DNA from: Stappia indica
GTDB taxonomy: Bacteria; Pseudomonadota; Alphaproteobacteria; Rhizobiales; Stappiaceae
Direction of reading: 5' to 3'
Length of the DNA stretch: 64,000 nucleotides
NCBI RefSeq assembly: GCF_001696535.1
Contig: NZ_MBQE01000001.1
Location: 496,001-560,000 of the forward strand
How positions within the stretch are numbered: position 1 is the first letter of the stretch; each line of letters begins with the position of its first letter. Positions 7,526 through 16,126 of the stretch are shown piece by piece. The translations under genes were made by a program, and so were the position numbers. A model generated the notes under the pieces. It ran no database searches. It saw only the letters and a program-made list of their open reading frames with translations, and was not told where the DNA came from.

Positions 7526-9280
7526 ATGAGCCCTTTCGCCTGTAAGCCGGACTGTAAGCCGGACCGTCGGCCGGCTGCGGTCGCGCGCATCGCCGGTGTG
7601 GTCCCGGCCCTCGCCCTTGCCGTTCTGCTGTCGGGTACGGCCGTGCCTGCGTTCGCGCAATCGGCGATGCCGGTCGAAAGCGCTCCGATGGACAGCGTGC
7701 AGGTGGGAGAAGCGCATCTGCCGACCGATCCGCTCGCCATGGCGATTGCCCGCGAGCTGTCGGTGAACACGACCGTGATGCTGAACGCCTCCGCCAATGC
7801 GGGCGACGAGGAAGAGCTGGAGCTCGGCATCCAGGGCTATTACGAAAACCGGGTGTACCAGCCGCTCTGGGTCAGCGACCAGGGGCTCAATCCCCATGGC
7901 GAGTTGCTGATCTCGGCGTTCGAGAAGGCCGGCGACCACGCGCTCGATCCTGCCGACTATGCCCCCGACCGGCTGCGCCAGCTGGCGAGTGCCGCCACGG
8001 ATACCGACGGCCTCGCGCAGCTGGAAGTCGCGATCTCCAACACCTTCGTCACCTATGCCAACCATCTCACGGCGGGCCGGGTGAAGCCCAACGAGGTCAA
8101 CCGCTCGCTGAACCTCTTCCCCAAGGCGCCGGACCCGGCCGTCCTGCTGGAGTTCGTCGACACCTCCGAGGACTTCGCCTCCGCCATCGACGGCCTGTCG
8201 CCCAACACGCCCAACTATGCGCGGCTGAAGACGGCACTTGCCGACTACCGCGCCAAGGAGGCCGCCGGCGGCTTCACCGTTGTTCCCGAGGGCGAGACGC
8301 TGAAGCCGGGCATGACCGACACCCGGGCGGAAGTGCTGCGTACACGTCTGGCCCAGCAGGACCTCTTCACCCCCGGCAGCCATTCGGGCGACGTCTACGA
8401 CGGCGCGCTGGTCGAGGCGGTGAAGCTGTTCCAGGAGCGGCACGGCCTGGAGGTAGACGGCGTCATCGGCAAGAACACTCTTGCCGAGATCAACGTGCCG
8501 ATCTCCACGCGCATCGATCAGATGGAGCTGAACATGGAGCGCCGGCGCTGGATGCCGGACGATCTCGGCCCGCGCTACGTCTTCGTCAACCTGGCGGACC
8601 AGAACCTGAAGGTGGTGGAGGACGACAAGACCGTCCACACGACCCGCGTGGTGGTCGGCAAGCCGTATCACGCCACTCCGGTCTTCTCCGACGAGATGAC
8701 CTATGCGGAGGTGAACCCCTACTGGACGGTGCCCTACTCCATCGCCACGACCGAGTATCTGCCGATGCTCCAGCGCGATCCCGGTTCGCTGCTGGCGAAG
8801 AACATCCGCGTCTTCTCCGGCAATCGCGAGATCGACCCGTGGTCGGTCGCCTGGGGCTCCTACAGCCGCTCCACCTTCCCCTTCACGCTGCGCCAGGATC
8901 CGGGCGAGGGCAACGCGCTCGGCCGCATCAAATTCATGTTCCCGAACAAGTTCAACATCTACATCCACGACACGCCGTCGAAGTCGCTGTTCGACCGGGC
9001 CCAGCGCTCGTTCAGCCACGGCTGCATCCGCGCCGAGGATCCGTTCGACCTCGGCCAGGCGCTGCTCGGCTCCGACGGGTGGACGAAGGACAAGCTGGAG
9101 GCGGTTCGCAACAGCGGAGAGCGGCGGGTGATCAAGCTGTCGAAGCCGATGCCGGTTCACCTCACCTATCTGACCGCCTGGGTGAACAAGGACGGCTCGG
9201 TGCATTTCCGCCGCGACATCTACGATCGAGACAAGGTGCTGGCCAAGGCGATCGCCCGGCTGCGGCCCGCCAATCTCTGA
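7526..9280 (+). CDS. YcbB/LdtD-type L,D-transpeptidase, exported
   Basis: About 584 residues. A basic N-terminus and hydrophobic stretch ending in AVPAFAQ form a signal peptide, so it acts in the periplasm on peptidoglycan, making 3-3 cross-links or attaching proteins. A scaffold domain with LGIQGYYENRVYQPLWV comes first. A peptidoglycan-binding segment with FQERHGLEVDGVIGKNTLAE follows. The YkuD catalytic domain has IYIHDTPSKS (His about 481) and FSHGCIRAED (Cys about 500, the nucleophile). All expected catalytic residues are present. I prefer the ATG at 7526; a TTG at 7511 would add five residues. A strong hairpin terminator follows, so it is probably monocistronic. Confidence 0.93.
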   Translation: MSPFACKPDCKPDRRPAAVARIAGVVPALALAVLLSGTAVPAFAQSAMPVESAPMDSVQVGEAHLPTDPLAMAIARELSVNTTVMLNASANAGDEEELELGIQGYYENRVYQPLWVSDQGLNPHGELLISAFEKAGDHALDPADYAPDRLRQLASAATDTDGLAQLEVAISNTFVTYANHLTAGRVKPNEVNRSLNLFPKAPDPAVLLEFVDTSEDFASAIDGLSPNTPNYARLKTALADYRAKEAAGGFTVVPEGETLKPGMTDTRAEVLRTRLAQQDLFTPGSHSGDVYDGALVEAVKLFQERHGLEVDGVIGKNTLAEINVPISTRIDQMELNMERRRWMPDDLGPRYVFVNLADQNLKVVEDDKTVHTTRVVVGKPYHATPVFSDEMTYAEVNPYWTVPYSIATTEYLPMLQRDPGSLLAKNIRVFSGNREIDPWSVAWGSYSRSTFPFTLRQDPGEGNALGRIKFMFPNKFNIYIHDTPSKSLFDRAQRSFSHGCIRAEDPFDLGQALLGSDGWTKDKLEAVRNSGERRVIKLSKPMPVHLTYLTAWVNKDGSVHFRRDIYDRDKVLAKAIARLRPANL

Positions 9281-9304
9281 GGGCCCCTCGCCCGCACAAA
9301 CATT

Positions 9305-9335
9305 AAGGGCGCCGCCTCGCAAGGGCGGCGCCTTT
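9305..9335 (+). terminator. Rho-independent terminator of the L,D-transpeptidase
   Basis: The arm GGCGCCGCC (9308-9316) pairs perfectly with GGCGGCGCC (9324-9332). One G-T and two A-T pairs extend it, and the right side runs into TTT. It begins 24 nt after the stop codon. Confidence 0.8.
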
Positions 9336-9435
9336 ACCATTCTGAACGGCACATAAAGGCGCGTCTCAGCACGGGTTCACGCGCGACATTGCATGATCGG
9401 CACAGTTCAAGGCCCAGCGTATCGGAGCCCGTGCC

Positions 9436-9678
9436 ATGCAGACGACCTTCTCGACCCGCTCTCCCCGCGCCCGTGGCGCCCTCATCCGCCAGCTCGTTGC
9501 CGCATCCCTGTTCGGCGCGCTGATGCTGGCTCCCGTTGCGGGATTCGTTTTTGCCACGGACTTCGGCGCGCGCAGCCACGAAACCCTCGCCTTCAATGCC
9601 CATTCGGTGTGCAGAAGCGGCGAAATCGGCTGCAATGTTAACTCTCCGGCTCAGAGTTCGACTTTTAGCAATCGCTGA
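9436..9678 (+). CDS. Small hypothetical exported peptide
   Basis: An 80-codon frame starting ATG. A basic N-terminus (about 18 residues) is followed by the hydrophobic run LVAASLFGALMLAPVAGFVF, so a signal peptide or membrane anchor is plausible. The mature part is short, with two Cys (VCRSGEIGC) and no domain I recognise. A GGAG lies about 12 nt before the ATG, too far to be ideal. It lies between a terminator and an ArsR gene and may instead be untranslated leader. Low confidence that it is expressed. Confidence 0.35.
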   Translation: MQTTFSTRSPRARGALIRQLVAASLFGALMLAPVAGFVFATDFGARSHETLAFNAHSVCRSGEIGCNVNSPAQSSTFSNR

Positions 9679-9847
9679 TATCTTGCGCGGAAAGAATTGT
9701 TCCACTCTAATGCCGCGACTTCGAATTGCAGACGGTCAGCGCTCTCCCACAGGAGAGCGTCGCTCCGTTGCGGCTCGAGGCCGGTGTGTTGTGCAGGCGG
9801 GAAATCGGGATCTCGCCATGCGCCCACGGCATTCGGGAAGGACAGAA

Positions 9848-10195
9848 ATGATTGATGCGCTTCAGGGGAAGGCCGAGGACGCGGCGAGCTTTCTCAAGAT
9901 GCTCGCCTCCGCGCCGCGCCTCATGCTGTTGTGCCACATGGCCAACGGCGAAACCAATGTCGGACAGCTTGCCGATCTCACCGGCATGCGCATGCCGACC
10001 GTCTCGCAGCAGCTCGCCCTGCTCAGGGCGCAAGGACTCGTGCGGACCCGGCGCGAGGGAACGACGATCTATTACAGCCTGGATAGCGAGATCGCCCAGG
10101 ACGTACTGGCGCTGCTGCAGAAGCACTTCTGCCCGCCGGAGGCGATGGCACGCGGAAGCAGCGGCAAGAAACTGGAAACAAGCAGCGTCGATTGA
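9848..10195 (+). CDS. ArsR-family regulator, SqrR/BigR-like (candidate persulfide sensor)
   Basis: 115-residue winged-helix repressor with RLMLLCHMANG, the recognition helix MPTVSQQLALLRAQGL and the wing TTIYYSLDS. It has exactly two cysteines, Cys29 in the second helix and Cys95 in the last helix (LQKHFC). Their spacing of 66 residues equals that of the reactive pairs of SqrR (Cys41/Cys107) and BigR (Cys42/Cys108), which sense sulfane sulfur through a tetrasulfide bridge. The ATG at 9848 has a GGGAAGGA Shine-Dalgarno; an upstream ATG at 9818 is weaker. No sulfide-oxidation gene is adjacent, so targets are unknown. Family certain, sensing role inferred. Confidence 0.85.
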   Translation: MIDALQGKAEDAASFLKMLASAPRLMLLCHMANGETNVGQLADLTGMRMPTVSQQLALLRAQGLVRTRREGTTIYYSLDSEIAQDVLALLQKHFCPPEAMARGSSGKKLETSSVD

Positions 10196-10255
10196 GAGGC
10201 GGCGCGGCACCGAACGGGGCCGCGCGCGTTTCGCATGTCCAAAAGGCCGGGACGA

Positions 10256-10774
10256 TCAGTCGTCCAGCCAGTCCGCACAGCGCGGCGCATCCGCCTCGCC
10301 CCAGGGCATGATCGGCACGGTCGAGGTCGAGTTCTTCGGGCTGCCTTCGATGATCTTGTCGGAATAGACGAGATAGACCAGCACGTTGCGCTTGGCGTCG
10401 CAGCCTCGGACGATCCGCATCTTCTTGAACAGGAAGGAGCGGCGCTGGCGGAACATCTCCTCGCCCTGCTCGAACTTCTCCTTGAAGGTCACCGGCCCCA
10501 CCTGGCGGCAGGCGAGCGAGATGTCGGACACTTCCTCGGCAACGCCGAGCCAGCCCGACACGCCCCCCTTTTCCGGCACCGTGAAGTGACAGGCCACGCC
10601 CTCGACCAGCGGGTCGTCGACCGCATAGGTCGCCAGCTTGTGGTCCGGCGTCAGGAACTTCCAGACCGTCGACTTCTTGAAGATCAGGTCGGGCTCGTCG
10701 GCCGACAGGGCCGGCTGCGCCAGCGCCGCCATGCTGGCGAAGGCAAGAACGGCGGCACGCAGAAAGGATTTCAT
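10256..10774 (-). CDS. creA: CreA family exported protein
   Basis: 172 residues with a clear signal peptide ending ALAQPALSA, so periplasmic. The body matches the CreA family: VACHFTVPEKGG, ISLACRQVGP and the ending PIMPWG are typical, and the paired Cys probably form disulfides. E. coli CreA has no established biochemical function; the name comes from the creABCD locus, whose creBCD genes are not present here. Convergent with the ArsR gene, 60 nt from its stop. Confidence 0.88.
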   Translation of the reverse strand: MKSFLRAAVLAFASMAALAQPALSADEPDLIFKKSTVWKFLTPDHKLATYAVDDPLVEGVACHFTVPEKGGVSGWLGVAEEVSDISLACRQVGPVTFKEKFEQGEEMFRQRRSFLFKKMRIVRGCDAKRNVLVYLVYSDKIIEGSPKNSTSTVPIMPWGEADAPRCADWLDD

Positions 10775-10849
10775 CGTCTCGGTCTCCCGGTCTGTTCGAT
10801 CCGCATATGGGTCGCGGTCCGAAGCCGCGCAAGCGCGACGCCCGCAGCC

Positions 10850-11242
10850 TCAGATGAACAGCTTGCCCAGATGAACGGCCGCGACAAGCGGGGACGGCGT
10901 CGACGAGAGCGCCAGTGCGCCGAGGCTCAGCAGGCCGAGCAAGAGATTGGCGCCGGCAATCCAGCGCTCGCCGGCCTTCGCCGCCATCCGCCAGCACAGG
11001 CCATGGGTCGCGACGACGAGCACGGCCAGGACGCCGGCGGCAAGCATGCCCTGGGCGTCCTGTACCCCGGCGTGAAACAGTCCCATCGGCAGGAACGCAC
11101 CGGCCAGCGGCAGCAGCAGCACATGGTTGAGCACGGTCCATACCAGTGCCGGGCTTTGCGGTTTCGGCGTCGCACCGGCCGTCTTGTCGGATACCTGAGC
11201 GGTTTGCGTCCGTCCTGCCGTCTTCGCCATCCTGCCGGTCAT
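10850..11242 (-). CDS. Small integral membrane protein of unknown function
   Basis: About 130 residues. A polar N-terminal tail is followed by roughly three to four hydrophobic segments (VWTVLNHVLLLPLAGAFLP; AGVLAVLVVATHGLCW; ANLLLGLLSLGALAL). No motif known to me. The start is uncertain: ATG at 11242 or ATG at 11230; the frame remains open further upstream, but that part looks non-coding in composition. It is 75 nt upstream of creA on the same strand and divergent from the MarR gene, so the MarR protein could control it. Confidence 0.55.
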   Translation of the reverse strand: MTGRMAKTAGRTQTAQVSDKTAGATPKPQSPALVWTVLNHVLLLPLAGAFLPMGLFHAGVQDAQGMLAAGVLAVLVVATHGLCWRMAAKAGERWIAGANLLLGLLSLGALALSSTPSPLVAAVHLGKLFI

Positions 11243-11438
11243 CCTGTTGTGAAACTGGTCGCGTTGCCCCCCGCCTGACTGGCACGCCGAGCCTTTCGCT
11301 GCAAGGCAATCCGTCGGAACTCGATGTCGCACCTTGCCGGGCTCGCGGCAATGGTTAGAATTGAAACGATACATGCGATTATTGCCGCTGCCGTCCGGGC
11401 ATCTCTGTCGCCCGGCGACAGCCAAAAGCGAGCATTTC

Positions 11439-11927
11439 ATGAGCAACGATCACGGGCCTCTCGAGCTGGAGGGGTTTCTCCCTTATCGGCTCAATGTGCT
11501 TGCCGAAACCGTCAGCCAGTCGCTGGCCGGCATCTACCGGCGTCGCTATGCGATCAGCGTGCCGGAGTGGCGGATCATGGCAACCCTCGGCCAGTTCGGC
11601 ACGATGACCGCCAAGGACATCGGCGAGCACAGCCACATGCACAAGACGAAGGTCTCGCGCGCCGTGGCCAGCCTTGAACATCGCGATTTCCTCCAGCGGA
11701 CCGCGAACACCCGCGACATGCGCGAGAGCTTTCTCCAGCTCACCGAAAAGGGTATGGGCGCCTATCGCAAGCTTGTCCCGGAGGCACACCGCTTCATCGA
11801 GGCTCTGATCGCGCCCATAGCCCCCGTCGACCGGGAAGTGTTCGACCGGGTGTTGGAGCAATTGGCCCGGCGCGCGATGGAATTGAGCGCGGAGCTCGAC
11901 GGGCCGGATGCGCCCGCCGAGGGTTAG
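11439..11927 (+). CDS. MarR-family transcriptional regulator
   Basis: 162 residues. It shows a typical MarR core: VPEWRIMATLGQFG, then TAKDIGEHSHMHKTKVSRA as the DNA-recognition helix, with the wing around RTANTRDMRESFLQLTEKG. Flanking helices form the dimerisation domain. No catalytic Cys that would suggest OhrR-type oxidation sensing is obvious. The ATG at 11439 is chosen because the similarity to MarR proteins starts right after it. It is divergent from the small membrane protein gene, a common arrangement for MarR regulators and their targets; the ligand is unknown. Confidence 0.9.
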   Translation: MSNDHGPLELEGFLPYRLNVLAETVSQSLAGIYRRRYAISVPEWRIMATLGQFGTMTAKDIGEHSHMHKTKVSRAVASLEHRDFLQRTANTRDMRESFLQLTEKGMGAYRKLVPEAHRFIEALIAPIAPVDREVFDRVLEQLARRAMELSAELDGPDAPAEG

Positions 11928-12049
11928 GTGCGAGTTTACTAAAAATCTAGCATTTCCTTGTGCCGCGCCGCGACCTGACGCCATAGTCGGCCCCGTTGAG
12001 GCCTGACCGCGGTCAGGACCATCCTCTTTTGCGCAAGCGGATCGCATCG

Positions 12050-13315
12050 ATGTCACTGGTGTACGGTATCGGAAAAGGACTGCTGCGCGGCCTCGCGGCT
12101 GCGGGCCTGATCCTTGCCGTCGGCGGCCCGGCCGTTGCAGCCAGCTGCTCTGCCCTGCGCGCCGAACTGCAGCAGATCTCGGCCGGCGGCTCGCGCTCGC
12201 CCGAATATGCCAAGTGGGACGAGGCGCACCGCGCCCAGTCCCGTGCGCTGGGCCTTGCCGAACGCGATTTCCGCCATCTCGGCTGTTCCGGAGGCGCCGG
12301 CGCCCCGTCCTGCAAGGGGCTGGGCCCGAAGATCGAGAGCATGCGCGCCAATCTGGCCAAGATCGACCGCCAGCGGTCCCGCCATGCCGGAAGCCGCAGC
12401 AATGGCCGCGAGGCGGCCCTGCGCAAGGCGATCGCCCGTCAGAACTGCGATGCCCCTCGCGAGGCGCGCGCGCCCGTGAACTCCGGCATCCGTTCTGCCC
12501 CGCCCTCCGGCGGCGGCTTCCTGTCCCTGTTCGGCATCGGACGCGGCAACGACGCGGTGACGCATCAGGTCGCCGTGGAGCCGGAGCGGACCGAGCCCCG
12601 TGCCCGCTCGACCGTGCGCTTCAGCTCCGGCGACGGCGCCGCCATCGCGCGCCGTCCGTCCGGCCCGACCTACCGGACCATGTGCGTGCGCATGTGCGAC
12701 GGCTTCTTCTTCCCTGTCAGCTTCGCGACGGGTGAGGAAGGCTTCGGCCGCGACGCCGCCGTGTGCCGTTCCATGTGCCCCGGCGCGGAGGCCGAGCTCT
12801 TCGTCCATCGCAATCCGGGCGAGACGGTCGAAAACCTCGTCTCTGTCACAGGCATGCCCTATGGCGACCTCCCGAACGCCAACCGGTTCCGTGTTGCCTA
12901 TGTGGAAGGATGCGGCTGCCAGCCGAGCGCCGACCGCCGGACCATGGCGAGCCTGATCCGCAGCGGTGACGACGAGGCCGCCGGCTACCTGCGCGATGTG
13001 GGTATGGAGACTGGCGTGGCACAGGAACTGCGCAGCGGCGTTGCTCCCGACGGCGTGGGCGCCGACGATGCGCAGGACGCCATCGAGACCCTGCAATTGC
13101 AGGACCCGGACACGCGCACCAACATGGAGCTCGGCTATTCGCCCGTGCGCCAGGGACCGTCTCTGCCGGTGCTCGGCTCGCCCCAGCGCCAGAAGGCGGA
13201 AGCCCCCGCCACGACTGATACGCCGCTTGCCGCGACCAGCGGGGAAGGCTCCACGGAGCCGCGGGCGGAACGCAATGTCAGGATAGTCGGGCCGCGCTAT
13301 TTCGTTGCCCAATAA
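12050..13315 (+). CDS. Exported DUF2865 protein
   Basis: 421 residues. A signal peptide ([17 protein letters not shown]) is followed by a Cys/Arg-rich N-terminal half with a coiled-coil-like stretch. The conserved DUF2865 core then appears: [34 protein letters not shown] and [11 protein letters not shown]. The paired Cys suggest a disulfide-bonded periplasmic domain. The C-terminal region is low-complexity, rich in Ala, Pro and Thr. The family is largely confined to Hyphomicrobiales and has no assigned function. Its last 38 nt overlap the 3' end of gltX on the other strand. Confidence 0.85.
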   Translation: MSLVYGIGKGLLRGLAAAGLILAVGGPAVAASCSALRAELQQISAGGSRSPEYAKWDEAHRAQSRALGLAERDFRHLGCSGGAGAPSCKGLGPKIESMRANLAKIDRQRSRHAGSRSNGREAALRKAIARQNCDAPREARAPVNSGIRSAPPSGGGFLSLFGIGRGNDAVTHQVAVEPERTEPRARSTVRFSSGDGAAIARRPSGPTYRTMCVRMCDGFFFPVSFATGEEGFGRDAAVCRSMCPGAEAELFVHRNPGETVENLVSVTGMPYGDLPNANRFRVAYVEGCGCQPSADRRTMASLIRSGDDEAAGYLRDVGMETGVAQELRSGVAPDGVGADDAQDAIETLQLQDPDTRTNMELGYSPVRQGPSLPVLGSPQRQKAEAPATTDTPLAATSGEGSTEPRAERNVRIVGPRYFVAQ

Positions 13316-14651
13316 GCGGCAGCAACGCCTTCATGTCCGGCCCGTGCTCTTCGCCAGTCAGCGCCTTGCGCAGCGGCAGGAACAGCGCCCGCCCCTTGCG
13401 GCCGGTCCGTTCCTTCAGCGCGCCTGTCCAGGCACCCCAGGTCGTCTCGTCGTAGGGCTCGGGCGGAAGCAGCTCCGCCGCCTCACGCAGGAACGCCGCG
13501 TCATCCTCGGCAACCCGCAGCGGCTGCGGTGAAGTCACCGCCCGCCACCAGCGCGCGGCGTCCGCCACCGTCTCGCAGTTCTCCCGCACCGCCAGCCAGA
13601 AGGCCTCGCCTCCCGGATGCGTCTCGGCGATGCCAAGGCCCGACAGACGCTCGGCAACGTCCGCATATGGCAGGCTGTGCACCAGCTTCGCGTTCAGCGG
13701 CCGCAGCTCCTGCGGATCGAACTTCGCCGACGAGCGCGACACGTCGGCGAGATCGAAACCCTCGGCCAACTGTTGCAGGCTCTCCGCCGGCTCCACCGCG
13801 TGGCTGGTGCCGGTGAGAACCGCGAGCGAGGCAACCGCCATCGGCTCGAACCCGTCCTCGCGCAGCGAACGCAGCGACAGCGCGCCCTTGCGCTTCGACA
13901 GGCCCTCGCCGGACACCGTCGTCAGCAGATTGTGGTGCCCGAAGACCGGCGGGACCGCATCCAGCGCCTCGAAGATAGCGATCTGCACGCCGGTATTGGC
14001 CACATGGTCCTCGCCGCGGATGACATGGGTCACCCCGGCGGCGATATCGTCGACGATGGAAGGCAGCGTGTAGAGATAGCTGCCGTCCTCGCGCACCAGC
14101 ACCGGATCCGACAACGAGGCAAGGTCGATGCTCTGCGCCCCGCGGCACAGGTCGTCCCAGCTGCGCTCCACGCGCCGCGTGACGAAAGGATCGCCGTCAT
14201 GGTTCGGCAGCAGGAAGCGCCAGTGCGGCCGCCGCCCCTCGGCCTCCAGCCGCGCCCGCTCCTCGTCACTAAGCTTCAGCGCGGCCCGGTCGTAGACCGG
14301 CGGGCGTCCGAGCGCGCGCGCCCTGGCGCGCCGCCGCTCCAGCTCGTCCGACGTCTCGTAGCAGGGATAGAGCAGCCCGGCCGCCTTGAGCTTTTCGGCC
14401 GCCGCATCGTAGAGCGGCAGCCGGTCCGACTGGCGGAAGCTCTCATGCGGGGCGATGCCGAGCCAGCCGAGATCCTCCGCGATTGCAGAGGCGAACTCGT
14501 CGGTCGAGCGCTCCTTGTCGGTATCGTCGTAGCGCAGGATGAAGCGCCCCTCGCGGCGCAGCGCGAAGAGCCAGTTGATCAGCGCCGGACGGGCATTGCC
14601 GATATGCAGGAAGCCCGTGGGCGACGGGGCGAAGCGAACGGTGACGGTCAT
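13278..14651 (-). CDS. gltX: Glutamyl-tRNA synthetase
   Basis: 457-residue class I synthetase. The HIGH motif is in [18 protein letters not shown] (about residue 10-25) and the KMSKS equivalent is [10 protein letters not shown] (about residue 240). The anticodon-binding helical domain fills the C-terminal third. Many alphaproteobacteria carry two GltX paralogues, one charging tRNA-Glu and one mischarging tRNA-Gln for GatCAB; I cannot tell from sequence alone which this is. The ATG at 14651 has GAGGTGG just upstream; a GTG at 14657 is an alternative. It follows an MFS gene by 9 nt, so the two are probably co-transcribed. Confidence 0.95.
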   Translation of the reverse strand: MTVTVRFAPSPTGFLHIGNARPALINWLFALRREGRFILRYDDTDKERSTDEFASAIAEDLGWLGIAPHESFRQSDRLPLYDAAAEKLKAAGLLYPCYETSDELERRRARARALGRPPVYDRAALKLSDEERARLEAEGRRPHWRFLLPNHDGDPFVTRRVERSWDDLCRGAQSIDLASLSDPVLVREDGSYLYTLPSIVDDIAAGVTHVIRGEDHVANTGVQIAIFEALDAVPPVFGHHNLLTTVSGEGLSKRKGALSLRSLREDGFEPMAVASLAVLTGTSHAVEPAESLQQLAEGFDLADVSRSSAKFDPQELRPLNAKLVHSLPYADVAERLSGLGIAETHPGGEAFWLAVRENCETVADAARWWRAVTSPQPLRVAEDDAAFLREAAELLPPEPYDETTWGAWTGALKERTGRKGRALFLPLRKALTGEEHGPDMKALLPLIGQRNSAARLS

Positions 14652-14660
14652 GGCCACCTC

Positions 14661-15908
14661 TTAGCCGGAAGCCGGGTCCCTCGCAACGCTGCCCTCCGCC
14701 TGTCGCTGGCGCACATGGCGCGACACCAGCGTCAGCGCCAGTGCCGCCAGCAGGCAGTAGAGCGCCATGGCATAGACCTGCAGCGAATACGGCACGCCGG
14801 CGTCGATCAGATAGCCGGTGAGGCCCGGCCCCAGCGCGGAGGCGAAGACCATCATCGCCACCGTCACGGAGCGGATCGAGCCGAGATGCTGCGCGCCGTA
14901 GATCTCCGGCCACAGGGCGCCGAACAGGGTCGAGCTGAACCCGTAGCTGATGCCGAGCAGCGCCATGAAGCCGAAGGCCGCGAAGGGATGCGTGACGGAG
15001 CCCAGCAGCACACAGGCAAGCCCCAGCGGCAGCAGGAAGGTCGGCAGCAGCCGCAGCGCCGTCACCTTGTCCACCAGATAACCGGCCAGCAGCGCGCAGC
15101 TGATCGTCATCGCCGACATGGCCATGAAGGCCGAGGCGAACAGTTCCATCGACCAGCCGCGCAGCTCCACCAGATAGACCTGATGGAAGAAGATCGTCGT
15201 CCCGATGAAGGGCGGCGCCAGCGTGCCGGCCGAAATGATCCAGTAGGCCGGATCGCGCAGCACCTCGGCGCGGGTCCATTGCCGCTGCGCCACCGGGCGC
15301 TCGTCCGTGTGGATGGTGCCGCGCGGCACCCGCTCGACCTTCAGCAGCAGAAGCAGCGCCGGCAGCGCCACCAGCACCAGCACGGCAACGCCGAGCCACC
15401 ACGTGCCGCGCCAGCCCAGCAGGCCGGCCAGCGTCACGAAGACCAGCGGCAGGCTGGCCTCACCGCACTGGATGCCGAGCGAGGCGATGGAGACCGCGCG
15501 CCCGCGCTGCGCGTCGTACCAGCGGCCCATAGCGGTCATCGCCACATGGGTCATCATGCCCTGGCCGAACAGCCGCAAGCCGTAGAGCACGACGAACAGC
15601 ATCGCGACCGAGGAGACGCTGGCCATGCCGGCGGTAAACAGCGCGAGCCCCGCCACCACGCCGCCGGCAACCAGCGCCAGCGGAAACGTGTCGACCACCT
15701 TGCCGACGAAGGTCAGCGACAGCGCGGAGCACAGGGTGGCGGCCATGTAGAGCCCGCCGAACGCGCCGTGGCTCAGCCCGAACTCGGCCCTCAGGTCTCC
15801 CGCCACAAGCGAGATGAAATAGGTCTGCCCGAAGCTGGAAAAGAAGGTCAGCAGCAGTCCGGCGCCGAGCCAGCGGAGGTTGTCGCACAGGAAGGTGAAG
15901 AAGGACAT
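14661..15908 (-). CDS. MFS transporter
   Basis: About 415 residues with twelve predicted hydrophobic segments in two halves and a short cytoplasmic loop near the middle (VERVPRGTIHTDERPVAQ). Inner-membrane secondary transporter of the major facilitator superfamily; the family motif region is VGKVVDTFP after TM2. The substrate cannot be read from sequence. The ATG at 15908 is preferred over a TTG at 15926. The gene is followed 9 nt later by gltX, an arrangement that may be an accidental operon rather than a functional link. Confidence 0.85.
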   Translation of the reverse strand: MSFFTFLCDNLRWLGAGLLLTFFSSFGQTYFISLVAGDLRAEFGLSHGAFGGLYMAATLCSALSLTFVGKVVDTFPLALVAGGVVAGLALFTAGMASVSSVAMLFVVLYGLRLFGQGMMTHVAMTAMGRWYDAQRGRAVSIASLGIQCGEASLPLVFVTLAGLLGWRGTWWLGVAVLVLVALPALLLLLKVERVPRGTIHTDERPVAQRQWTRAEVLRDPAYWIISAGTLAPPFIGTTIFFHQVYLVELRGWSMELFASAFMAMSAMTISCALLAGYLVDKVTALRLLPTFLLPLGLACVLLGSVTHPFAAFGFMALLGISYGFSSTLFGALWPEIYGAQHLGSIRSVTVAMMVFASALGPGLTGYLIDAGVPYSLQVYAMALYCLLAALALTLVSRHVRQRQAEGSVARDPASG

Positions 15909-16126
15909 GGCAGCTATCCGCGGCAAAGGTGGAAAGTCCGCAGGTTCGCGAGGCCCGCCCGCGGCAAGCCGGAGCCGGACGCGGAACGGAGCGCGGCGAA
16001 CCGCACAAGTCGATCGGATGGAGCGCAGGCCGGCGGCACCGGTCGCAGGACCAGGAAAGAGCCGTCAGGATAGAGAAACTTCTTGTCCGGCGAAAGGGAT
16101 AGTCCTTTTCGACAAGGCCTGCCTGG

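Noticed and set aside
13617-16073. A very long open frame on the plus strand opposite gltX and the MFS gene
   Set aside because: It is Arg/His/Gln-rich with no domain, an effect of high GC at third codon positions. The minus-strand genes have clear families. The same applies to the long frames opposite cimA (2890-5184) and opposite the L,D-transpeptidase (7235-9352).
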